Assembly: GCF_040448675.1 (NCBI RefSeq)
Contig: NZ_CP159289.1
Coordinates: forward strand, 7,051,001 to 7,115,000
Source of the DNA: Dyadobacter sp. 676
GTDB lineage: Bacteria; Bacteroidota; Bacteroidia; Cytophagales; Spirosomataceae
Length of the DNA stretch: 64,000 nucleotides
Reading direction: 5' to 3'
The position numbers and the translations under genes are program-made. Each line of letters opens with the position of its first letter. The first letter of the stretch is position 1. The notes beneath the pieces were generated by a model. That model was given only the letters and a program-made list of their open reading frames with translations, was not told where the DNA came from and did not search any database. Shown in pieces: positions 37,733 through 48,757 of the stretch.

Positions 37733-38629
37733 TTAAAGCCCGCGTGCGACCCTGTAAGTATTCGCATGCGCCTCGATAATTACTTTGAGCTGTGCCGAAT
37801 AGCCCCCTCCCATACTGCATTGAACAGGAATGTTATGCTTTCGGGCGGTTTGCAGTACGATCTCGTCGCGCTGCCGACAGCCTTCGATGGTACACGCCAG
37901 GCGGCCGAGCTTATCGGAGGATAGAATATCGACGCCAGCCTGGTAGAAGATGAAATCGGGCTTTATCTTCTCGATGAGCTTTGGAAAGGTCTCGCTGAGC
38001 AGCGCCAGGTATCCGCTGTCGCCGGTGCGGTCGGGAAGCGCGATATCGAGGTCGCTCCTCGTCTTCCTGAACGGATAGTTGCCCGCCGCATGCATCGAAA
38101 AAGTGAAAACCCTGGATTCTCCGGTGAAAATATCGGCGGTCCCGTTGCCCTGGTGCACATCCAGGTCGACAATAAGGACCTGTTTCGCCCTTCCATGATC
38201 GACGAGGTATTGCGCCGCCACGGCCTGGTCGTTGATCATACAAAAACCTTCGCCCATCCGGCGGGATGCGTGGTGCGTGCCGCCCGCAATGTTGAATGCA
38301 ATGCCGGTCCCGAGTGCTTTGAGCGCTCCTTCCACAGTTCCCTGCGCGATCCGCAACTCCCGTTCCACGAGCGCGGGCGAATGCTTAAAACCGATCCGTC
38401 GCATTTCCTGGCGTGTGAGCGCGCCAGCCACGAACCTGTCCACATAGGCGCGGTCGTGCACTGCATACACGTGTGCGAGGCCGACCGGTTCCGGACTGAA
38501 AAAGTCTGATTCTTCGGCGATGCCCTCCCGGAGCAGTTGCAGGGGCAGCAGCTCGTATTTATCCATCGGGAAACGATGGCCTTCGGGAACCGGATATTTA
38601 AAAACAGGATGATATGCGATAGGAAACAT
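37733..38629 (-). CDS. Histone-deacetylase-family (AcuC-like) deacetylase
   Basis: 298 residues from the ATG at 38629 (MFPIAYHPVFKYPVPEGHRF). The active-site motifs are present: GGTHHASRRMGEGFCMIND with the His119-His120 pair, LIVDLDVHQGNGTA with zinc ligands Asp157 and His159, and AGVDILSSDKLG with the third zinc ligand aspartate. These bacterial enzymes deacetylate small amides such as acetylpolyamines or acetylated proteins. It stands alone between the terminator at 38662-38697 and the esterase gene, reading leftward. Confidence 0.92.
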   Translation of the reverse strand: MFPIAYHPVFKYPVPEGHRFPMDKYELLPLQLLREGIAEESDFFSPEPVGLAHVYAVHDRAYVDRFVAGALTRQEMRRIGFKHSPALVERELRIAQGTVEGALKALGTGIAFNIAGGTHHASRRMGEGFCMINDQAVAAQYLVDHGRAKQVLIVDLDVHQGNGTADIFTGESRVFTFSMHAAGNYPFRKTRSDLDIALPDRTGDSGYLALLSETFPKLIEKIKPDFIFYQAGVDILSSDKLGRLACTIEGCRQRDEIVLQTARKHNIPVQCSMGGGYSAQLKVIIEAHANTYRVARGL

Positions 38630-38661
38630 GCAAACGGGCAATACTGAGCGCGCAAATTTGC

Positions 38662-38697
38662 AAAAAAGAAAGCGACCCTCCGAAAAGGGCCGCTTTC
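38662..38697 (-). terminator. Rho-independent terminator of the susD gene at 38857
   Basis: Read on the minus strand: GAAAGCGGCCCT pairs with AGGGTCGCTTTC over 12 positions with one mismatch and a small loop, then a run of T. It lies between the SusD stop (38857) and the HDAC gene start (38629). Confidence 0.75.
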
Positions 38698-38856
38698 AAA
38701 AACGGGTGCTGGATTATTCATTTTCCCCGGCAATTACGCCAAACTCCGCGACATCGGCATAATTAATTCGATTTAATGTGGCAAACCACTCTAACCGCGG
38801 GGCGAACAAGGCGAAACCAGGGACGAAATATTTCAGCCAGCATTCAAAAACTCATA

Positions 38857-40569
38857 CTACCATGGCTTGCCCGTTCCCTGCACCAGCCAGGGTTTCGACC
38901 ATTGGCTGTTTTTCTTACGCGGGCCGGAGAAAATGGTCTCTTCCAGTTTCTCGATAGCACTTTTAACGCTTTCGCCATTATTGTTCAGCTCGTTGTTGCT
39001 GTAAATAAACCGGAGCGGCAACGCGCGCGATTTGGGTGCCGCACCAAGTACCAATGCCGGCAATCCCGTACGACGATAATCGAACCACGCTTCGGTCGAC
39101 ATTGTCCAGCCGGCGATCCATTTCTGCTCGATAATCTGTGCCAATGTGCCTTTGTAAGTCACATTTTTCAGGTAAGCGTCATATTGGTCGGCGACGCCCC
39201 AGGTTTGGAGCGATTGTTTGATACCATTATTATAATGTGCTTCCGCACCACCCACGGCCCATCCTTTCAACGCCGCCTCGGCAAAGATAAAAGATGTTTC
39301 GGAGGCGGACGCCAGGCGGGCTTTCAATAAACCGCCCTTGGATCCCTGGTAGGTGTAGCTGAGCTGCGAAGCGTGCTGGTTCTGTACCTGTTGCCCGGTC
39401 GTGGGGTTTTCGTTGTAGTAGGTGGGGTCGATCATGCCCGCGGGAATACCTACATATTCGCCCGTATTGATCGGACCATTGAACAAATCTGCATGGGTTG
39501 GTTTATACAGCGCCGGGTTGAAATGACGGGTAAACTTATGCCCGGCCGAGATCTCGGCGCGCAACTCCTGCTCGGTCAGCGATTTCACGCCATTCTGGAT
39601 CACACCGTCCTTGCGGATGAACTCGTCCATGCCGGTTTTCAGAGTAGGGTCCGACACCCAACGCACATGCACGGGCTGGAACCATACTTTCAGGCGCGGG
39701 TCTTTGCCGGCGACCATGGTATTGAGCAACGTAGCCGCGGGCCTTCTCCGCCGCCAGTTCGATTCACTTACATCGAATGCGACGGCGGTAGGCCACGAAT
39801 CGCCGGGGGCCGAACCGATATAGTCCATGGTCGCATCTTCGGCAGCGTCTTTCAGGTAAATGCCCGATGTGTAGATTTGCTCGATCCCCGCTTTCGCGAT
39901 ATCGGGCAGTTTGGCGGAAATACGCATGTAGTAGCGCAGCAGCAGCGAGTTGGCAAACTTCTGCCATTTCGCTCTGTCGCCATTGTAATACACGTCGTAA
40001 CCGGTAGCGTAGGTCGAAACATCGGCATTGGCAAACAACGACGACGCCTTTTTCAGGTCTTCGATAATACCTTTATAAATCACCTCCTGGCTATCGAACG
40101 CGGGCAGCATTTCGCCCTGGTCGCCTTTCAAGGCATTGGTATAAGGCGCATCGCCCCAAAGGTCGGCGATCGTTCCGAAAATGAATGCCTTCATCGTCAA
40201 TGCAATGGCCTCGTGAAAGGTGTAGCCCATCTCGACCGAGCGGTTGTAAAGCAGGTTATTGTTCCGCAGAAAGCCGTACCACGCCCTCCACTCGTCGTCC
40301 TCTTCCGACCAGTCGTAGTCATTGAAACCGTCTTTCCATGCATCTTCCTGGGTATGCTGGATCACGCCGGCTATGCGGCCATAACCCAGTTTCAGATACT
40401 GATTCCCGACGCCGGTCATAACCGTCGGCAGAAGCAAATTAGGGTTGGCGCTATTCGGATCGACGCCATTGGGGTTTTCATTGATTTCCGTGAGGTTGTC
40501 CTTACACGACGACGCTGCGAGCACGGCGAATATGAAAACGATTCTTGGGATATATTTTAAAATCTTCAT
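38857..40569 (-). CDS. SusD/RagB-family lipoprotein
   Basis: 570 residues with a lipoprotein signal (MKILKYIPRIVFIFAVLAASSC). It contains NENPNGVDPNSANPNLLLPTVMTG at the start, IADLWGDAPYTNAL, and AKWQKFANSLLLRYYMRI, matching the SusD-like group that pairs with the ALGI-type SusC proteins. It lies 24 bp after the degenerate SusC at 40594-43577. If that SusC is truly broken, this lipoprotein is orphaned. A terminator follows at 38662-38697. Confidence 0.9.
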   Translation of the reverse strand: MKILKYIPRIVFIFAVLAASSCKDNLTEINENPNGVDPNSANPNLLLPTVMTGVGNQYLKLGYGRIAGVIQHTQEDAWKDGFNDYDWSEEDDEWRAWYGFLRNNNLLYNRSVEMGYTFHEAIALTMKAFIFGTIADLWGDAPYTNALKGDQGEMLPAFDSQEVIYKGIIEDLKKASSLFANADVSTYATGYDVYYNGDRAKWQKFANSLLLRYYMRISAKLPDIAKAGIEQIYTSGIYLKDAAEDATMDYIGSAPGDSWPTAVAFDVSESNWRRRRPAATLLNTMVAGKDPRLKVWFQPVHVRWVSDPTLKTGMDEFIRKDGVIQNGVKSLTEQELRAEISAGHKFTRHFNPALYKPTHADLFNGPINTGEYVGIPAGMIDPTYYNENPTTGQQVQNQHASQLSYTYQGSKGGLLKARLASASETSFIFAEAALKGWAVGGAEAHYNNGIKQSLQTWGVADQYDAYLKNVTYKGTLAQIIEQKWIAGWTMSTEAWFDYRRTGLPALVLGAAPKSRALPLRFIYSNNELNNNGESVKSAIEKLEETIFSGPRKKNSQWSKPWLVQGTGKPW

Positions 40570-40593
40570 CGCTTTGATTTTTGCAGTAGTTGA

Positions 40594-43577
40594 TCAGAAA
40601 TCGAAATTCAGCTTGAAACCGAACGGGATCGTCCATGGCATCACGTTCTGACGCTCGATGCCCTGGCGGAAGCCGCCCTTGTTCGGGTCCGCCCAGAAAG
40701 CGCGCTCCGGATCGATGCCGATTTTGGCCGCATTCCAGAGCATGATGTTCCGGGTATAGAGCGACAGGCTCGCATTGCGGATCGAATTGAACAGTGTCGG
40801 GATCTTGTATGTCAAAGTTACTTCACGCAGCTTTATAAACGATGCATCGAAAGTGACCTGCTGGTTGAAGCCCCATGGGTACATGGCCGTAATCGGCATA
40901 TATTTTGTGCCGGGACCGCCGAGCCATTCGTGATAGTTACCGTCCTTGTCCTCCCAAACACCCGGGATAAACGCACCATCGCCATCGGCGCCGAATCCAC
41001 CGGTGGCGGCTGTATGGCCACCCACGCGCGGGAAGTTTCCGTTTTTCGGGATAATGTATTTCTCGGGGTCCGATTTCAGTAATGCAACCAGTTCATCCGG
41101 CGAATAAAGCCCACCCGGGATCAGGTTGTCGATCTGGCGCTGCGACTTCCAGTCAGACTCTCCATAGCGATAAGTGAACGACATAAATTCGCCACCCTGA
41201 CGCCAGTCGAGGCTTAAACCGAGCGAAAAACGTTTATAGGAAAGATTTACCTGGCCTCCCACCATGAAATCGGGATTGTAGTTACCAACCTTCACGTTGT
41301 TCTCGCGGCCACCGAGCTGTTGCCAGTCCATATCCCCGCCGCCACCGTCATAAGCGATGATCGGCCAGCGGTAGTAAGGAGAATCGGGGTCGGTTACCGT
41401 GGCAAAACCACGGCTGTAAATATTACCGATCTCCCAGCCGCGGCTGACGAGCTTGCCGGCGTTGATGTTCTTGTTCGTATACCCTGTCGAAGGCGCCATC
41501 GGTACGCTGAAAATCTGGTTGGTATTGGCGCGGTCGTAGTACGTCAGGTCGAAACGCAGGCGGTTGTTGAACATATTCAGGTCGATACCGCCTTCGGTGG
41601 AAGTCGCGATTTCCGGAAGCAGGGTCGGGTTAAGGAGCGTCTCACCGAGGTTGACCGTCACGAGGTTGCCCCAGTTTCCGGTTCCCAGGTTGGGGTACAA
41701 CTGGTAAGGATCGGTATCGTTGCCCACCTGTGCCCAACCTCCGCGGAGTTTCAGGAGCGAAATGTAGGAAGGCATGCTGAAGGTCGTGCTTGCCAGCCAG
41801 CTCAGCGACGCCGAAGGGTAGAAATACGAACGGTTCGCTTCGGGCAGCGTGCTCGACCAGTCGTTACGCGCGGTTAAGTCAAGGTAAAGCTGGTTTTTGA
41901 AACCGAAAGAACCCAATGCGTACAAACTGTAAATCGCTTTTTTTGTAGCTGCCGTTCGTTACGACCCGGTTCGTAACCGGAACGCTCGAGATATTATAAA
42001 GGCCTGGCACCGAAAGGTCGCGTCCGCCGAGTGCCGAGCTGTTGCCCTTTTGCCGCATAATGTTACCCCCTCCGGAGATATTGATGTCGAATGCACCCGC
42101 TTTGATGTTTTTTGTAATCAGAAAGTCTGCGTTCCCTTCGTTACGGCCTACGTTTTCGAGATAATACCCTCCTTTTGCCATGCTTTTGTAGCTCCATGGT
42201 ATTTTGGTCTCCCGGTCTTCGTCATACATATCGTGCGAATAACGGATGAAGGCCGTCAGGCCCGGAGCGATGGTCCAATCGAGTCTCAGGTTGCCGTACA
42301 GGCGGTCGCGCACGTAGGCGTTGGTGAGGTGTTTGGCCAGGAAGTAAGGATTGTCGGTCTCGCCTGGCGCTATCGTCAATTGTTCGATTTCCTCGCGGCC
42401 GGGCTTCCATACCCTCTTGAGGTCCCTCACGTCGTAGCTCGGCGAATAATAAACGGCCTGCAACGGGTTGGCATCGCGTTCCGACGTCTGCGGGCGGCTG
42501 TTCGAGTTCGATCTCACAAAGTTGATATTCGTGCTCAGCTCCACTTTTTTGGGCATATCGAACGTCAGGGCCGAGCTCAGTGAATTGCGGTAAAGGTCCG
42601 AATTCGGGATCAGCCCGCGGTTACTCATATTGTTGTAGGAAACACGGTAAGTAGCTTTGTCTGTCGAGCCGGATACGGTGAGGTTATTGGTAGAAGTGAT
42701 TCCTGTTTGCAGGAAGTTCTTCATATTGTCCTTGTACGATTTCAATTCGGTCGGAATCGGCTGGCCATTGGCGTCCAGCGGCGAATTCCATTGTACCGCC
42801 TTGTTGCCCACATCCAGCGGCAGGCCGCCCCAGTAAGCCGAAGCCTCGTCCAGCTGGAACGGCCGCTCGCCGTTAGCGTATTTGTAATGGAAGTCGAGGT
42901 AGCGGTAAGGCTTCTCGAACACATTGGAAGTTGAAAACGAAACACCGAGGCCCTTGCCTTTTTTGCCCGACTTCGTAGTAATCAGGATGACGCCGTTACC
43001 CGCGCGGGAGCCGTACAATGCAGCGGCGCTCGGGCCTTTCAGCACGGACATGCTTTCGATATCGTCGGGGTTAATGTCCGAGATCGCATTACCATAGTCC
43101 ACTTTGTTGCCGCTTCCTTTTTCGCTCACGTTGGCAAGGCTGTTGGCCAGCGGTACGCCATCCACCACAAACAACGGCTGGTTGTTCTTTAAGGAAGCCG
43201 CACCGCGGATGATGTTGCTGATCGACGACCCGACACCGCTGGTTTGGTTAATGGAAACCCCCCGAAACACGGCCCGAAAGCGATGTAAGCACGTTTTCGT
43301 TCGCCACATTCGAAACGTCGCGGCCTTCCACCTTGCCTACATTATAACCCAGCGAGCGCGTCTCGCGTTTGATACCCAACGCCGTGACTACCGCTTCCTG
43401 CAGGGTTGCAACGTTCTCCTGCATTACCACATCCACGACGCTCTTCCCCCGACCGGCAATTCGGTCGTATTGAAGCCGATGTAGGAAAATACGAACACCG
43501 CGTCTTTGGAATCCACATCGAGCGTATATGTCCCTTCCGCATGCGGTGCCGTGTCCGCACGAGCGGAACCGGTGCAT
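40594..43577 (-). pseudogene. Degenerate SusC/RagA TonB-dependent transporter, 5'-truncated
   Basis: Recognisable from a partial carboxypeptidase-like domain (TYTLDVDSKDAVFVFSYIGFNTTELPVG) through [61 protein letters not shown], to the barrel end (MPWTIPFGFKLNFDF). The start codon, signal peptide and first ~40-50 residues are missing; the last recognisable sequence is followed upstream by a TAG and AT-rich DNA. Three more breaks interrupt it: a C5 run at 43446-43450, a C6 run at 43258-43263, and a T7 run at 41938-41944. Each alone could be a read error. The absent 5' end suggests real decay. Confidence 0.75.
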
Positions 43578-43874
43578 TTGTTCTGTCCGCCTTCCGGCTG
43601 CAGACTCTAAGCCAAACCTGGAACAATCCTATTCCGGTTTTTTTATTTTTTTAATCTATTAAACCGATAGATATTAATCATTTTAAGTTATTTTTAATAC
43701 ATTTACAAAATATTTATTAATACAATCTTAACAATTTCGTCATTTAAGCCGGTCTAACGGAATTAAATTTCATAAAATCCGGTTCACAGAAAATCATTTT
43801 AATCTCAACCAGCCAAACAACCACAGAAAGTTCCAGCACAGCAATTCAACAAAATCCTCACCGAAATACAATTC
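43578..43874. promoter_or_regulatory. AT-rich divergent region between two susC genes
   Basis: About 300 bp between the decayed left SusC and the intact right SusC, strongly AT-rich between 43640 and 43770 (TATTTATTAATACAATC and similar). I found no convincing -33/-7 pair and no repeat. It presumably holds the promoter of the intact susC at 43875 and once held the start of the left gene. Confidence 0.4.
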
Positions 43875-46800
43875 ATGAAAACCAGATTTATCTACCTCAT
43901 CCTTGTGATTTTGCTCGCGACCGGCCTGGCGAACGCCCAGCAACGGACCATTACCGGCACTGTCACCGACGCCAACGACGCCAGCGGGCTGCCGGGGGCT
44001 TCCGTCACCATAAAAGGCTCATCTACCGGCACGTTGACCGACGCCAACGGCGCGTTCAGCATCGACGTCGGCACGGCATCGCCGGTGCTCGTCGTTTCGT
44101 TTATCGGCTACATTACCCAGGAAGTCGCCGTGGGCAACAGCGATAAAATCGCCGTCGCATTGAAGCAGGACGCGAAAATCCTAAACGAAGTAGTAGTAAC
44201 CGCGCTCGGTATTTCCCGTGAGAAACGTGCCCTGGGCTATGCCGTGCAGGAAGTAAAGGGCGAGGCTTTGCAAACGAGGCCGACCAATGCGCTGAGCGCC
44301 TTGTCGGGCAAGGTGGCCGGCTTGCAGGTCACTTCCTCGGGTGGTAATATGGGTGGTTCCTCGCGCGTGCTGCTGCGCGGTATCAACTCCATTTCCGGAA
44401 ATAACCAGCCCCTGTACGTGATCGACGGTACGCCCATCGACAATGCCGACCTCAACAGCGCGGCTACAAGCGCCGGCAGCGGCGGCAAGGACGTCGGTAA
44501 TATGATCCAGGACCTCAACCCGGACGATATCGAAAACATTTCGGTGCTGAAAGGCCCATCCGCGGCAGCGCTTTACGGTACCCGTGCGGCGAACGGGGTG
44601 ATTTTGATCACAACCAAAAAAGGCAAGGAAAACAGCAAGGTGAACATCACGCTCAACACCGGCGTGGAGTTCGAAAACATCGTGCGCCTGCCCAAACGCC
44701 AGAAACTGTATGGCGGGGGTTTTTCGAGCACGTTTCAGAAAGCCAATATCGGCGGCACCGACTACAATATCGTAGAATATGCGGTGGACGAAAGCTGGGG
44801 GCCCAGACTGGACGGTACGCCCGTGCTGCACTGGTATAACCTCGATCCCGAAAATACGGCGGAGTACCTGAAACCGCAGCCATGGGTTTATCCCAAAAAC
44901 GATGTACATACTTTTTTCGAAACCGGGGTGTCCAATACCAACAGCCTGGCGGTGAGCGGCGGCAATGCAAACTCGACATACCGGATTTCGTTCACCAATA
45001 AAAATGTGAAAGGCACCGTGCCGAACTCCTCGCTCAAGCGCAATTCGATCAATTTCTCGGGTTCGACACAAGCGGGCAAATTCAAGTTTTACAACAATTT
45101 CAATTACATCAAAAACCAGTCGACCGGCCGGCCGTGGACCGGTGCTACCAACAGGAATATTATTCTGGAAGCATTCCAATGGGGACAGGTGCAGGTGGAT
45201 TACAAAAAGCTGAAAAACTACAAACGCGCAGATGGCACCCAGATCCTCTGGAACCGGAGCGGATATCAGGACACGCCTGCCGGCGAAGCAGCCAAATTCA
45301 TCGATAACCCGTATTGGTCGGCGTACCAAAGCTACCTCGAAGAAAACCGCGACCGTTTCTACGGCAACGTGGGTGTGGTATACGACGTGAACAGCTGGTT
45401 GAAAGTGAGCGGAAAAGTGAATGCGGATGTGTACCAATACCAATACCAGGACCGCATTGCCGTATATTCACGGACGCAGTCGCAGTACCAGGAGTACAAC
45501 AACAATTTCAGTGAGTTCAACTACGAATTACTGGCTTCCGCGACCAAAAACTGGGGGGATATTTCGCTGAACGTGAATGCCGGGGGTAACATCATGAGCC
45601 AGCACCGCCGGGTCAGCGATGCTGTAACGCAGGGCGGGCTGATCATTCCGGAGTATTATAACCTTAAAAACGCGAGCTCGGTGCTCGTCAACTCGAATGC
45701 TTACCGCAAGCAGATCAACTCCATCTTCGGGAGCTTCTCGCTGGGTTGGAAAAGCCTGCTGTTCCTCGACGGAACGTTGCGTAACGACTGGTCTTCCACC
45801 CTGCCGCTCAACCGCAATTCTTTTGCATATCCCTCGCTCACGACCAGTTTGATTCTCAGCGAATTGAATGGCGTGAAGGATATTAATTGGCTGGATTTCG
45901 CCAAAGTCCGCCTTGGTTGGGCCCAGGTGGGTAACGATACCGACCCTTACCAGCTGCAACGCGCCTACGAAGCAAGCCAGTCGTTCGACGGCCTTCCTTC
46001 CTACAAACTGCCCGCACAGCTGAACAATCAGTCGCTGAAACCGGAAATTACCAGCTCCTGGGAAGCCGGTCTGAACATCCAGGCACTTAAAAACCGCGTC
46101 GGGCTCGATATTACCTATTACGACAATGTGAGCCGCAACCAGATCATCAACATCCCGGTATCGTCGGCATTCGGTTACGATTCGAAAGTGATCAATGCGG
46201 GTAAGATCAATAACAAGGGTATTGAAATCACGCTGACCGGTACGCCTATCCGTTCGAACGGCTTTGAATGGAATTCGAGCCTGAACTGGTCGAGAAACCG
46301 CAACAAGGTGATCCAGCTTGCGCCGGGCGTGAATACATTCCAGCTCGCCAACAGCCTCGTGACGCTCGTCGCACGCGAAGGCCAGCCTTACGGGCAAATC
46401 CTGGGCAACGATTTCGTATATACCGAAGGTGGCCAGAAGGTGATCAAAGCCGACGGGACCTATGAGCGCGCGCAACAGCTTACCCCGCTGGGAAGCGTTC
46501 TGCCCAAATACCTGTTTGGTTTCCAGAACAGTTTTACTTACCGGAATTTCAACCTGGGCTTTCTTATCGACGGGCGCGTAGGCGGCAAGTTCTTTTCGCA
46601 GACCTATAAAGTGGCTATGTACGCGGGCGTTCTGGACAAAACCGCCGCTAACAACGTACGCGAAACCGGCGTCGTGCTCGACGGCGTGAAAGGAACTGTT
46701 ACCTACAACGCCGACGGCACCTACCAGGTGACCAACATTACGCCCAACGATACCCGCATTACGGCGCAGGCATGGTCACGGGGCGAATACAGCGGACCTA

Positions 46801-47054
46801 CCCCGCAGACGATCTTCGACGCGACGTTCGTGAAGCTACGGGAGATCACATTCGGCTACAATCTGGCGCTGAACAGCAAGGCCGTGAAGCAGATTTACTT
46901 CGGGGTTTACGGACGTAACCTCGCCAACATTTACACAGCCAGCAAGTACATCGATCCCGAATTCGCCAACAGCGGCGGCAATATCCAGGGTATCGAGGGC
47001 GGCAACATTCCCGTACCAGCCACCTACGGCCTGAACGTAAACGTGAAGTTCTAA
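43875..47054 (+). CDS. SusC/RagA-family TonB-dependent outer-membrane transporter
   Basis: 1059 residues, intact. Signal peptide MKTRFIYLILVILLATGLANA, carboxypeptidase-like domain (GTVTDANDASGLPGASVTIKGSS), the SusC box LNEVVVTALGISREKRALGYA, plug motif [22 protein letters not shown], and a barrel ending YGLNVNVKF. No STN domain. It pairs with the SusD gene 19 bp downstream. Its relation to the decayed SusC to the left is head to head, with similar ALGI-type features. Confidence 0.95.
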   Translation: MKTRFIYLILVILLATGLANAQQRTITGTVTDANDASGLPGASVTIKGSSTGTLTDANGAFSIDVGTASPVLVVSFIGYITQEVAVGNSDKIAVALKQDAKILNEVVVTALGISREKRALGYAVQEVKGEALQTRPTNALSALSGKVAGLQVTSSGGNMGGSSRVLLRGINSISGNNQPLYVIDGTPIDNADLNSAATSAGSGGKDVGNMIQDLNPDDIENISVLKGPSAAALYGTRAANGVILITTKKGKENSKVNITLNTGVEFENIVRLPKRQKLYGGGFSSTFQKANIGGTDYNIVEYAVDESWGPRLDGTPVLHWYNLDPENTAEYLKPQPWVYPKNDVHTFFETGVSNTNSLAVSGGNANSTYRISFTNKNVKGTVPNSSLKRNSINFSGSTQAGKFKFYNNFNYIKNQSTGRPWTGATNRNIILEAFQWGQVQVDYKKLKNYKRADGTQILWNRSGYQDTPAGEAAKFIDNPYWSAYQSYLEENRDRFYGNVGVVYDVNSWLKVSGKVNADVYQYQYQDRIAVYSRTQSQYQEYNNNFSEFNYELLASATKNWGDISLNVNAGGNIMSQHRRVSDAVTQGGLIIPEYYNLKNASSVLVNSNAYRKQINSIFGSFSLGWKSLLFLDGTLRNDWSSTLPLNRNSFAYPSLTTSLILSELNGVKDINWLDFAKVRLGWAQVGNDTDPYQLQRAYEASQSFDGLPSYKLPAQLNNQSLKPEITSSWEAGLNIQALKNRVGLDITYYDNVSRNQIINIPVSSAFGYDSKVINAGKINNKGIEITLTGTPIRSNGFEWNSSLNWSRNRNKVIQLAPGVNTFQLANSLVTLVAREGQPYGQILGNDFVYTEGGQKVIKADGTYERAQQLTPLGSVLPKYLFGFQNSFTYRNFNLGFLIDGRVGGKFFSQTYKVAMYAGVLDKTAANNVRETGVVLDGVKGTVTYNADGTYQVTNITPNDTRITAQAWSRGEYSGPTPQTIFDATFVKLREITFGYNLALNSKAVKQIYFGVYGRNLANIYTASKYIDPEFANSGGNIQGIEGGNIPVPATYGLNVNVKF

Positions 47055-47073
47055 CCACCTCAAACTGAAAATC

Positions 47074-48621
47074 ATGCAAAAGTCCATATATAACAAAAGT
47101 ATTCTGGCACTCGGAATCGGCACATTGCTTGCCTCCTGCTCCGACAGCCACTTCGAGGAGATCAACAAGGACCCGAACCGTCCCGAAAACGCGACTACGA
47201 CAACGATCCTGCTTTCCGCCGAGAAACAGGTGATCGACAACATCCGCAACGAGAACAGCTCCCTGCGTGGTTCGCAGCTTTTTGCCCAGTATTACAGCCA
47301 GAACATTTACAGCGACCAGTCGCGCTACGACATCCCCAGGTCGTACTCGGATACCTATTGGAGCAATGCCTACAAAGCATTGAACAACCTCAACGAGATC
47401 ATCAGGCTGAACACCGACCCGGCTACCAAAAATGTAGCGGCCGCCGGAAACGCCGGTAGCAACGCCAACCAGATCGCCATTGCCCGCATCCTGAAAGCAT
47501 ATGCGTTTCAGAACCTGACCGATGTGTTCGGGAACGTTCCTTACCAGTCATACGGCAACCAGGACCCGGAATTTCAGGCATTGCAGCAAGACCCGGAGAA
47601 CCTCAGCCCGGCTTATGCGAGCCAGCAGAAAATCTATCTCGACATCCTGAACGAGCTGAAAGCGGCAGGCGACACCCTGATCAAGTACAAGTCGGGGACC
47701 ACGTTCGGCAACTATGACGTGATCTACAAAGGCAGGAACGAACTGTGGGCCAAGTTCGCGAACTCGCTACGCCTGCGCATCGCGACGCGCATCCGCAAGC
47801 AGCAGCCGGCCGAATCGAAGAACCATTTCGACGACGCATTGGCCAAAGGCGTCTTTACCTCGAACGCCGACAATGCCGTGTTCAAATACCAGGCGCTCGC
47901 CCCCAACGAAGCGCCGCTTTACCGCGCCACTGTGACAGCCAACCGCAAGGACTTCGCCGTTTCGCACGTGCTCATCAATGTGTTGAAAGGCCAACTGGGC
48001 ACCGTAAAAGTGCAGGATCCGCGTTTGCCGGTGTATGCCACCAAAAATGCGGCCGGCGATTATGTGGGCCAGCCTTACGGATTGCCCGTGGCAGCGGCGG
48101 GCCTGCTGACCGCCACCGACGTGAGCCTTCCCGGCGCGGTGGTGAATGCGGCCAATTACGGAGAAGTTTTACAAGAATATGCCGAAGTGGCATTCCTCAT
48201 TTCGGAATACAAAAACTGGGACCAGCAGGAATATATCAACGGCGTGACCGCTTCGCTGCAAAAATGGGGTATTGCGCAGGCCGATATCAACACTTACCTG
48301 GCCGCGCTTCCCAAAGCCGACAAAGCCAATGTACTGAACCAGAAATATCTGGCGCTTTACACCCAGGGTGACGAAGCCTGGGCGGAAATCCGCCGTACGG
48401 GCTACCCGACGTTCCTTGTGAAGCCTGGTGACATCGTATGGAGCCGCACCGTGGACGGAAAAACCACCGACTACAAATTCCAGCCGCTCTTCGGCGAGGG
48501 TGTGCCCCAGCGCCTTTATTATCCGCCCAAAGAACAGAGCGTAAACCTGGCTAATTACCAGAATGCCGTGAAAGCGCAGGGCAACGACGACATTACTACG
48601 CCGCTTTGGTGGAACAAGTAA
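47074..48621 (+). CDS. SusD/RagB-family lipoprotein
   Basis: 515 residues with a lipoprotein signal (MQKSIYNKSILALGIGTLLASC). SusD features include HFEEINKDPNRPENATTTTI, FQNLTDVFGNVPYQ, and LWAKFANSLRLRIATRIRK. It is the partner of the SusC encoded 19 bp upstream. A perfect 13-bp hairpin terminator follows, so the pair forms a two-gene transcript with no enzyme gene attached. Confidence 0.92.
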   Translation: MQKSIYNKSILALGIGTLLASCSDSHFEEINKDPNRPENATTTTILLSAEKQVIDNIRNENSSLRGSQLFAQYYSQNIYSDQSRYDIPRSYSDTYWSNAYKALNNLNEIIRLNTDPATKNVAAAGNAGSNANQIAIARILKAYAFQNLTDVFGNVPYQSYGNQDPEFQALQQDPENLSPAYASQQKIYLDILNELKAAGDTLIKYKSGTTFGNYDVIYKGRNELWAKFANSLRLRIATRIRKQQPAESKNHFDDALAKGVFTSNADNAVFKYQALAPNEAPLYRATVTANRKDFAVSHVLINVLKGQLGTVKVQDPRLPVYATKNAAGDYVGQPYGLPVAAAGLLTATDVSLPGAVVNAANYGEVLQEYAEVAFLISEYKNWDQQEYINGVTASLQKWGIAQADINTYLAALPKADKANVLNQKYLALYTQGDEAWAEIRRTGYPTFLVKPGDIVWSRTVDGKTTDYKFQPLFGEGVPQRLYYPPKEQSVNLANYQNAVKAQGNDDITTPLWWNK

Positions 48622-48636
48622 TAATCAATTTCAGGA

Positions 48637-48674
48637 AAATGGCTGCTCATTTAACGGTGAGCAGCCATTTTTTT
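48637..48674 (+). terminator. Rho-independent terminator after susD
   Basis: Perfect 13-base stem AAATGGCTGCTCA / TGAGCAGCCATTT with an eight-base loop, then TTTT. It follows the SusD stop at 48621. Confidence 0.88.
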
Positions 48675-48757
48675 GCTGGATATTCAATTTTGTCCCGCTA
48701 TATTTGTGGTACAACTTTTATCTATTTGTAGAATAAGTTGTATTCAAATAATCTCCT

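Noticed and set aside
39373-40560. Plus-strand frame of 395 codons opposite susD
   Set aside because: Antisense shadow of the lipoprotein gene; no family features.
44181-45443. Minus-strand frame of 420 codons opposite the intact susC
   Set aside because: Mirror frame of a clear SusC; no domain motif and improbable residue composition.
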